A stretch of 64,000 nucleotides of DNA from Citreimonas salinaria. GTDB taxonomy: Bacteria; Pseudomonadota; Alphaproteobacteria; Rhodobacterales; Rhodobacteraceae. Where the stretch lies: assembly GCF_900107235.1 (NCBI RefSeq), contig NZ_FNPF01000002.1, positions 62,001 through 126,000 on the forward strand, read 5' to 3'. The position numbers were made by a program, and so were the translations under genes. Every line of letters starts with the position of its first letter. The first letter of the stretch is position 1. Positions 58,191 through 64,000 of the stretch are shown here, in pieces. Below the pieces are notes generated by a model. The model made no database searches. It saw only the letters and a list, made by a program, of their open reading frames with translations, and was not told the DNA's origin.

Positions 58191-59246
58191 TCACTCGGCA
58201 GGCTGGGCGAAGAGGCGCGCACCGGATGCCCGCCCCAGCGCCGCATGGGTCAGCAGTGCGCCCACGGCGATCGCGCCCAGCGCCAGGATCGCGGCGAGCG
58301 ACAGGGTGGGGACGCCCGCTAGGCCCGCGCCCACGGTGCAGCCGCCCGCCAGCACGCCGCCCACGCCCATCAGCGCGCCGCCGGTCAGGTAGCGGCCGGT
58401 TTCGCGCGGCTCGGAGAAGCTCTGCCAGGCGAAGCTGCGGAAGACCAGTGACGACAGCAGGCTGCCCGCCAGCGCGCCGCCGATGAGACCGACGCCGAAA
58501 CCGGCCGGGATCGAGGACGAGGCGACCGTCCAGAACAGCGTGTCCGCCCAGGGCGAGGTGAAGCTGAGGCTTTCCAGCGCGATCGGGTCGAAGTCGTCGT
58601 AGAGGACCAGCCCGGTGCCGACCCAGGCCAGCGGCACCAGCGCGCCGATCGCGGCACCGCCCAGCAGCGCGCGGACGCGGTTGCCCGACCGAAGCGCCAG
58701 CGCCAGCGCGCCCAGCGCGATCAGCGCGGCCCAGACCGGCGCGCCGCCGGGCAGCGACGCCAGCGAGACGCCGTCGCCCATCGGCAGGGTCCAGGCGCCC
58801 AGGTTGGTGCGCAGCGGCGCGAGCACGCCCTTGAGCGTGGCATGCGCGGCGATGGCGAAGACCAGAAGCACGGCCAGCGCACGCAGGTTGCCGGTGCCGG
58901 TCAGGATCGTCAGGCGCGACGCGCAGCCACGCGCCAGCACCATGCCGGCGCCGAACAGCAGGCCGCCCGCCGCAATCGCCACGACGGGAAGGCCCGAGGC
59001 CATGAAGCGGTGGTCGGCGAAGTCGATCCAGCCGGCGATGGCCGCGGCCTGCGTGCCCAGCACGGCGGTGGCCAGCGCGGTCATCCAGACGCCCAGCGCC
59101 TGCCGCCGGTCCGTGCCGACCAGCGAGCGGCGAAAGCAGAAGCCTGTGCGCTCGGCCAGGACGCCGAAGGCGAGGCCCAGCAGCGCGGCGAAGACGACCG
59201 CCGCCTGCGGCGCGGTCAGGCTGGTGATGCCGAGGGATTCATACAT
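58191..59246 (-). CDS. YeeE/YedE (TsuA-like) membrane transporter
   Basis: 351-residue protein with about ten membrane helices in two halves. Each half carries a conserved cysteine motif: MVLARGCASRLTILTGTGNL and GGVLAGGCTVGAGLAG, with another Cys near the start (ERTGFCFRRSL). TsuA of this family imports thiosulfate through such cysteines, so uptake of thiosulfate or another sulfur compound is likely. No sulfur enzyme gene (TusA/YeeD) is adjacent. The fused two-domain form is normal. Confidence 0.87.
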   Translation of the reverse strand: MYESLGITSLTAPQAAVVFAALLGLAFGVLAERTGFCFRRSLVGTDRRQALGVWMTALATAVLGTQAAAIAGWIDFADHRFMASGLPVVAIAAGGLLFGAGMVLARGCASRLTILTGTGNLRALAVLLVFAIAAHATLKGVLAPLRTNLGAWTLPMGDGVSLASLPGGAPVWAALIALGALALALRSGNRVRALLGGAAIGALVPLAWVGTGLVLYDDFDPIALESLSFTSPWADTLFWTVASSSIPAGFGVGLIGGALAGSLLSSLVFRSFAWQSFSEPRETGRYLTGGALMGVGGVLAGGCTVGAGLAGVPTLSLAAILALGAIAVGALLTHAALGRASGARLFAQPAE

Positions 59247-59364
59247 TACTGGTGCTCCCGCATTCGATTACCGCTGTGACATGGCGCGGCGTTGCCGTTG
59301 GGGCAAGGCCGGCAGGGGCAGGGCGGCCGTGCGGGCGCGAAACAGGGTTCCGCCGCAGCAGCGG

Positions 59365-59469
59365 GGGCGAAAACGCCCGTTTCGCGGGTTCGCGAACCGG
59401 AGGGCCGGCTGTTCGGGCAGGGCCGGGAAGGACGACGCACGTCCTTTTTCGCGCCGGCGCGGCCCTGCC
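59365..59469. other. Palindrome-rich gap between oppC and the YeeE gene
   Basis: The 253-base gap 59247-59499 has no gene. It holds GGGCG-AAAA-CGCCC (59365-59378), the perfect palindrome GGTTCGCGAACC (59387-59398), and a nested hairpin: outer 9 bp 59416-59424/59461-59469, inner 7 bp 59428-59434/59440-59446. None has a T run on the opp strand. They may stabilise or process the opp mRNA end. Confidence 0.5.
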
Positions 59470-59499
59470 GATGGGATGTGTGCCTCGCGCGCTGGGCGG

Positions 59500-60492
59500 C
59501 TAGCGCCCGCGGATCCTCGGGTCGAGGGCGTCGCGCAGGCCGTCGCCCAGGTAGTTGACGCTCAGCACGGTCAGCGAGATCGCGATGCCGGGCAGGAGCA
59601 CGCGCTCGGGGAACTGCTCCATCCGGGTGACGGCGTCGGCCAGCATCTTGCCCCAGGTGGGGAAGTCGGACGGAAAGCCCACGCCCAGGAAGGACAGCGC
59701 GCTTTCGGTGATGATCGCCGTGGCCAGCCCCAGCGCCGCCGAGACCATGATCGGCGACAGCACGTTCGGCAGCAGGTGGCGCGAGATGATCCGGCGGCTG
59801 GTGGTGCCGATGGATCGCGCGGCCAGCACGAATTCGCGCTCCTTGATGGCCAGGATGTCGCCGCGCACGATGCGCGCGGTGGGCATCCACGATGTCACCG
59901 CGATCACCGTCACGATCAGGATGAACATGCCGCCCTCGGGGCCGAAGCCCGCGCGAAGCGGCTGGCGGAACAGGGTCACGGCGACGAGCAGCAGCGGCAG
60001 GATCGGCAGCGACAGGAACAGGTCGGTCATCCGCATCAGCGGGCCGTCGAGACGCTTGAAGTAGCCCGCGATGACGCCGATCGCGGTGCCGATCACCAGG
60101 CTGAGGATCATCGCCGCCCAACCGACGGCCATCGAGGCCCGCCCGCCGGCGATCATCTGCGCCAGTTGGTCGCGGCCCAGCTGGTCCGACCCCAGCGGCT
60201 TGGCCCAGCTGACCTTGGCGCCGGAATCCCACAGCGCGGTGTAGATCGGGCGCATGTCCTTGTTGCGGATGTCGATCTGCTGCGGGTCGGCCGTCCAGAT
60301 GAACGGGCCGATCAGCACGGCGAGCGTGATGAACAGCAGGAATCCCGCGCCGAACATGGCGCCCTTGTGCTTGCGCAGCTGGTCCCAGACGTCGCGCCAC
60401 TGGCTGCGCGGGGGGCGCGAGGGCTCGCGGTCGCGCAGGGCCTCGATGGCGACTTCGTCGGTGGCGGGGGACGCGACGACGGGTTCAGTCAT
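59500..60492 (-). CDS. Peptide-type ABC transporter permease (OppC/DppC)
   Basis: 330 residues. A long soluble N-terminus (about 1-45) precedes six membrane helices of the binding-protein-dependent permease fold. The EAA loop that contacts the ATPase is REFVLAARSIGTTSRRIISRHLLPN. An insertion between TM1 and TM2 (around DIRNKDMRPIYTALW and LGSDQLGRDQL) is typical of OppC. It overlaps the preceding permease gene by eight bases and is the last gene of the leftward opp operon. Confidence 0.92.
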   Translation of the reverse strand: MTEPVVASPATDEVAIEALRDREPSRPPRSQWRDVWDQLRKHKGAMFGAGFLLFITLAVLIGPFIWTADPQQIDIRNKDMRPIYTALWDSGAKVSWAKPLGSDQLGRDQLAQMIAGGRASMAVGWAAMILSLVIGTAIGVIAGYFKRLDGPLMRMTDLFLSLPILPLLLVAVTLFRQPLRAGFGPEGGMFILIVTVIAVTSWMPTARIVRGDILAIKEREFVLAARSIGTTSRRIISRHLLPNVLSPIMVSAALGLATAIITESALSFLGVGFPSDFPTWGKMLADAVTRMEQFPERVLLPGIAISLTVLSVNYLGDGLRDALDPRIRGR

Positions 60493-61522
60493 AGCGGATC
60501 CTCGGGTCGAGCACGCCGTAGAGGATGTCGGCGATCAGGTTGAACAGCACGATCAGCACGGCGAAGAAGAAGGTGACGGTCATGACCATCGGCAGGTCGT
60601 TGGCGAAGAGCGCGGTGATCAGCAGCTGGCCGATCCCGTTCACCTTGAAGACCTGCTCGGTGATGATCGCGCCGCCGAAGATCGCGGGAACGCCCAGCGC
60701 GATCACGGTCACCACCGGGATCATCGAGTTGCGCAGCACGTGGACCATCACGGTGACGATCTCGGACAGGCCCTTGGCGCGGGCGGTGCGGACGTAGTCC
60801 TGGTTGAGGTTGTCCAGCATCGAGGCGCGCATGTAGCGCGACAGCTGAGCGGTGATCTGCAGCGCCAGCACCATCACCGGCATGATCATCTGCTGAAGCT
60901 GCACCTTGAAGCTTGCCCAGTCGGTCACGACGTGGGTCGTGTCGTAGATCGACGGGAACCAGCCCAGCTGGACCGAGAAGATCACGATCAGCAGCGGGCC
61001 GGTGAAGAACGGCGGCACTGAGAAGCCGATCATCGTCACGAAGGTGCCGGCCTGGTCGAAGACGGAGTATTGCCGGTAGGCCGAGTAGATCCCGATCGGT
61101 AGCGCGATCAGGATACCCACGATGTAGGCGATGCCGACCACGGTGAGCGTCTGCGGGATGCGCTGGATGATGATGTCCATCACCGGGCTGCGGGTCTGCC
61201 ACGAGATCACGCGCAGCTGGCCGTCGTAGAGGTTCGTGTCTGGCAGCCAGCCCAGAAGCCAGCTTTCGCGGGTCAGCCAGTCGATCAGGACCTGCGGCTC
61301 GATCCACAGGATCTGGACCAGCCACTTCCAGTACTGGACCAGCGGAGGCTGGCCGAGGCCAAGCGCCTCGCGCATTTTCTGCTTCACTTCCGGGGGCACG
61401 GTCAGGGGGACCTGCGCCATCGGGTCGCCGGGGGCGAGCTGCAGCAGCATGAAGATGACGAAGCTGATGAACAGCAGCGTCGGAATCGACAGGATCAGAC
61501 GTCGTGTCGCGTAAGTCAGCAT
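60485..61522 (-). CDS. Peptide-type ABC transporter permease (OppB/DppB)
   Basis: 345 residues with TM1 at the N-terminus (RRLILSIPTLLFISFVIFML), then the OppB signature APGDPMAQ, a periplasmic loop and five more helices. The EAA loop is DYVRTARAKGLSEIVTVMVH. Together with OppC it forms the membrane channel of an importer for di- or oligopeptides or similar solutes. It starts 121 bases after the binding-protein gene, with a hairpin between, and overlaps oppC. Confidence 0.92.
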   Translation of the reverse strand: MLTYATRRLILSIPTLLFISFVIFMLLQLAPGDPMAQVPLTVPPEVKQKMREALGLGQPPLVQYWKWLVQILWIEPQVLIDWLTRESWLLGWLPDTNLYDGQLRVISWQTRSPVMDIIIQRIPQTLTVVGIAYIVGILIALPIGIYSAYRQYSVFDQAGTFVTMIGFSVPPFFTGPLLIVIFSVQLGWFPSIYDTTHVVTDWASFKVQLQQMIMPVMVLALQITAQLSRYMRASMLDNLNQDYVRTARAKGLSEIVTVMVHVLRNSMIPVVTVIALGVPAIFGGAIITEQVFKVNGIGQLLITALFANDLPMVMTVTFFFAVLIVLFNLIADILYGVLDPRIRYD

Positions 61523-61568
61523 CGCACGCCCCGGTTCTTGCGTGGTGGTTCAAGCGACCTTTATGCAA

Positions 61569-61596
61569 CGAGGGGCGGGGATCAACCCGCCCCTCG
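61569..61596 (-). terminator. Hairpin between binding-protein and permease genes
   Basis: An 11-bp stem CGAGGGGCGGG/CCCGCCCCTCG closes a GATCAA loop. Leftward it is followed only by TTGCAT. It is placed to protect the binding-protein mRNA or to reduce read-through into the permeases, so the protein is made in excess. Confidence 0.7.
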
Positions 61597-61643
61597 CGAA
61601 AGGCGCACGAAACGCGGCGGGATTGCCCGCCGCTGCCTGTGGA

Positions 61644-63341
61644 TCACTCCTCGCGGTACCAGTCCGCGACGTTCCACAGCTCGGAATCCCACACGTTCAG
61701 GACGACGCCGCCCAGCGTGTTGGATTTCGCCGACAGGCGGCCGCGGTGCACCAGCGGGATCATCCCGCCTTGCTCGTACACCATGCGGTTGAGCTCGCGG
61801 CCGATCCGGTAGCGCTCTTCCAGGTCGGCGGTCTGGGTCAGCTCTTCATGCAGCGCGTCGTATTCCTCGCTGCAGAAGCGGCTGATGTTCTCGCCCTGCC
61901 ACTGGGTCTCGGGGCGCGGAGCCTTGTCGCACAGCGCGTTGCCGAAATAGACCTGCGGGTCGGTGCCGTTGTACGTGTTGGCGTACATCTCGACGTCGGC
62001 GTAGAACTTCTGGAACGTGTCCGGGCTGCCCGGGTCGCCGCCGAAGAACACCGAGGAATCGATGTTGCGCAGCTCGACTTCCATGCCGATCTGCTCCCAC
62101 CAATCCTTGATCAGCGCCTGGAAGTCCTGGCGCACCGCGTTGGTCGAGGTCTGGTAAACGATCGACAGCGGCGTGCCTTCGTGTTCGCGGACGCCGTCGC
62201 CGTCGGTGTCGACGATGCCGGCCTCATCCAGCAGCGCCTTGGCGCCCTCGATGTCCTGCGTGTCGCAGCCCTCGACGTCGATGGCGTAGGGTTCGGGCGC
62301 GGGAACCCAGGAACAGGTCACGCGGCCGGCCTGGCCATAGCCGATCTCGACCAGAAGCGGCCGGTCGATGGCCATGGACATGGCCTTGTAGACCGCCGGT
62401 TCCTGCAGGAACGGGTGCGGGCGGATGACCGAACGCTCGTCCGGCCCAAGGCTCGGGTCCGGGTTGGTGTTGTTGAGCATGATGCGCTCCATCAGCGGCC
62501 CGAAGCCCGCGACGGCCTCGCCCTGGCCGCCCTCTTCCATGCGCGCGATCACGTCGGGCGCAAGCTGCAGGTTCCAGGCGTAGTCGAACTCGCCCGTCTC
62601 CATCACGGCGGTGCCGGCGGCCGCGGCGTCGCCGCCACCCTTCAGGGTCGCGGTCGCGAAGGCGGGCTTGTTCGGGTCGCGGAAATTCTCGTTGGCCTTC
62701 AGCGAGATCACGTCGTTGGGCCGGAACTCGGTGACGACGAAGGGCCCGGTGCCGATCGGGTTGAAGTTCGCTTCGGTGCAGGTCGAGGCCGCGGCGCCGA
62801 GGCACTCGGCGAACTGCGCCGCCTGCAGGATCGGGCTTTCACCGCCGACGAAGGGCCCGTAGGGGTTCGGCGTGGGTTCGTTGAAGGTGACCACGACCGT
62901 GTGCTCGTCCGGCGTCTCGACCGACTTGACGGTCTCGAACTTGGTCAGCTGTGCGCAGCCGCCCTTGGGGTCGGTGCAGTACTCGTAGGTGAACCGCACG
63001 TCTTCCGACGTGAAGGGCGTGCCGTCCGACCAGGTGATGCCGGGCGTGATGTTCCAGGTGATCTGGGTCATGTCCTCGGACACGCCGCCGTTGTCGACGG
63101 TGGGGATCTCCTCGACCAGCCACGGGACCAGGGTGCCGGTCTCGTCGTAGCGCGCCAGCGGCTCGATCACCATCGACGCGGCCTCGATGTCCTTGGTGCC
63201 GCCCGACAGGAACGGGTTCATGATCGACGGGGCCTGCCAGTAGATGATGCGCACCTCGCCGTCGCTGGCACGCTGCGCCTGGGCCATCGGCGCCAGCGCC
63301 ACGGCCGCCGCGGCGCCGAGCATCAGGGTTCTCAATCTCAT
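61644..63341 (-). CDS. Peptide-type ABC transporter substrate-binding protein
   Basis: Periplasmic SBP_bac_5 protein of 565 residues. A signal peptide covers about residues 1-22 (RLRTLMLGAAAAVALAPMAQA). Family features are IEPLARYDETGTLVPWLVEE, WSDGTPFTSEDVRFTYEY, NPIGTGPFVV and ALLDEAGIVDTDGDGVRE, which contains a D-x-D-x-D calcium-type loop. It binds a peptide or similar solute and delivers it to the permeases. I start at 63341 because GGAGAG lies just upstream; the ATG at 63353 would add four residues. The ligand cannot be read. Confidence 0.93.
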   Translation of the reverse strand: MRLRTLMLGAAAAVALAPMAQAQRASDGEVRIIYWQAPSIMNPFLSGGTKDIEAASMVIEPLARYDETGTLVPWLVEEIPTVDNGGVSEDMTQITWNITPGITWSDGTPFTSEDVRFTYEYCTDPKGGCAQLTKFETVKSVETPDEHTVVVTFNEPTPNPYGPFVGGESPILQAAQFAECLGAAASTCTEANFNPIGTGPFVVTEFRPNDVISLKANENFRDPNKPAFATATLKGGGDAAAAGTAVMETGEFDYAWNLQLAPDVIARMEEGGQGEAVAGFGPLMERIMLNNTNPDPSLGPDERSVIRPHPFLQEPAVYKAMSMAIDRPLLVEIGYGQAGRVTCSWVPAPEPYAIDVEGCDTQDIEGAKALLDEAGIVDTDGDGVREHEGTPLSIVYQTSTNAVRQDFQALIKDWWEQIGMEVELRNIDSSVFFGGDPGSPDTFQKFYADVEMYANTYNGTDPQVYFGNALCDKAPRPETQWQGENISRFCSEEYDALHEELTQTADLEERYRIGRELNRMVYEQGGMIPLVHRGRLSAKSNTLGGVVLNVWDSELWNVADWYREE

Positions 63342-63545
63342 GTCGCTCTCCATGTTGGACGGGCCGGTTTGACATCCGGCCCTCTTGCTTGGGCGCGGCC
63401 CGGTAGTCGGGCATCCGGCCGCCTCTTGGTGTTGTCGGACTCGCCCGCGTCGCGCCGATCCCGGCCCGGACCGGCGGTCCTGCCGTCATCGAAACCACCG
63501 CAGAGCGAAATTGCAAGCCTTGCCTTGCGTCGCCCGCCCGGATGT

Positions 63546-63574
63546 TTGACACCCCCGATCCGCTGCGGCTAGCG
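63546..63574 (+). promoter_or_regulatory. Promoter for the ABC ATPase gene
   Basis: Perfect -35 TTGACA (63546-63551), 17-base spacer, -10 CTAGCG (63569-63574), 28 bases before the ATG at 63603. The leftward binding-protein gene may use TTGCAA near 63510 with a 17-base spacer, which is less convincing. Confidence 0.6.
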
Positions 63575-63602
63575 TCGGCGGCGACCACAGGGATACAGCC
63601 AC

Positions 63603-64000
63603 ATGCTCGATGCCGCGCCGCGAGGCCCCATTGCCCAGATCGACCGCCTGCGCGTCGAGTTCGAGACCAAGGACGGCCGCGTCGTCGGCGTCGAGGACGT
63701 GTCGTTCGACATCAACGCCGGAGAGACCGTCTGCGTGGTGGGCGAATCCGGGTCCGGCAAATCCGTGTCCTCGCTGTCGCTGATGCGGCTGATCGAATAC
63801 GGCGGCGGCGACATCGCCGGCGGCCGTATGCTGTTCGACCGCAAGACCGGCGAAGAGCTGGACCTGACCACGGCCGACCAGTCGCTGATGCGCACCATCC
63901 GCGGCAACGAGATCGGCATGATCTTTCAGGAGCCGATGACCGCGCTCAACCCGACCTTCACGGTCGGCAAGCAGCTGACCGAGGGGCTGCGCGTGCATCG
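63603..64000 (+). CDS. Peptide-type ABC transporter ATPase, N-terminal part
   Basis: First 132 codons of an Opp/Dpp-type ATPase, cut by the right edge. Readable motifs are IDRLRVEFETKDGRVVGVED at the start, Walker A GESGSGKSVSSLSLM (about residues 49-56) and the Q-loop MIFQEPMTALNPTFTVGKQL, whose ALNP is typical of peptide importers. The signature and Walker B lie beyond the window. It is divergent from the binding protein and permeases, with its own promoter in the 261-base gap. It may be a fused DppDF-type protein, which cannot be seen here. Confidence 0.92.
   Translation, partial: MLDAAPRGPIAQIDRLRVEFETKDGRVVGVEDVSFDINAGETVCVVGESGSGKSVSSLSLMRLIEYGGGDIAGGRMLFDRKTGEELDLTTADQSLMRTIRGNEIGMIFQEPMTALNPTFTVGKQLTEGLRVH

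Noticed and set aside
59428-59449. Rightward Rho-independent terminator (7-bp stem followed by TTT)
   Set aside because: It looks like a terminator only on the plus strand, but both flanking genes run leftward, so there is no transcript to terminate.

Overview
The window is GC-rich DNA from the chromosome of an alphaproteobacterium, most likely Rhodobacteraceae. The evidence is the ddl-ftsQ-ftsA-ftsZ-lpxC order with a very long FtsZ linker, aerobic cobaltochelatase subunits CobS and CobT, System I cytochrome c maturation genes (ccmABCD and ccmG), the bamB-der pair, and many small families common in that group (DUF1992, DUF4177, DUF427, DUF3422, DUF1223). I see no tRNA, rRNA, CRISPR array, insertion sequence or prophage. 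Coding density is high and nearly all genes look chromosomal and intact.

Layout. 1-9306: end of the division and cell wall cluster (murB tail, ddl, ftsQ, ftsA, ftsZ), then lpxC, bamD and recN. 9379-18267: a D-lactate dehydrogenase-type flavoenzyme, a ClC protein, then leftward DUF427, Xaa-Pro aminopeptidase, cobT, a small secreted protein and cobS. 18351-20893: an ECF sigma factor with its RskA-like anti-sigma factor, a secreted fasciclin-domain protein and a Tat-exported MsrB, which together look like one envelope-stress module. 21009-26136: small cytosolic proteins (DUF1992, J-domain, BolA, DUF4177), a tiny two-gene membrane operon, gatB and a lytic transglycosylase. 26204-30196: an acyltransferase, a frameshifted SDR remnant, pepN and a small membrane protein. 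30265-35843: an RND efflux pair with an unusual adaptor. 36080-39736: a TPR membrane protein, bamB and der. 39856-48390: a TspO-like protein with serS, then yajC-secD-secF, an Mth938-domain protein and the ccm genes. 48584-58111: acnA, DUF1223, a lipid A-type acyltransferase, a FliG, a 50-residue cysteine-containing secreted protein, purB, DUF6314 and DUF3422. 58191-64000: a YeeE/YedE transporter and a dipeptide/oligopeptide ABC transporter whose ATPase gene runs off the right end.

Most unusual features: (1) the RND adaptor at 34002-35843 has a predicted hairpin of about 140 residues per arm built of 14-residue repeats. One arm has eight prolines spaced exactly 14 residues apart and the other arm has none. 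(2) A composite DNA element occurs twice, 18 kb apart: a 17-bp palindrome, exactly 27 bp, then a conserved block. One copy precedes the tiny membrane operon and one lies in the serS/yajC divergent region. (3) The ClC protein carries a channel-like valine at the internal proton-glutamate position. (4) A 20-bp palindrome overlaps the -10 box of a good promoter upstream of the RND operon. (5) A 50-residue secreted protein between fliG and purB has its own promoter and terminator. All family calls are from reading the translated sequence; no database search was run.
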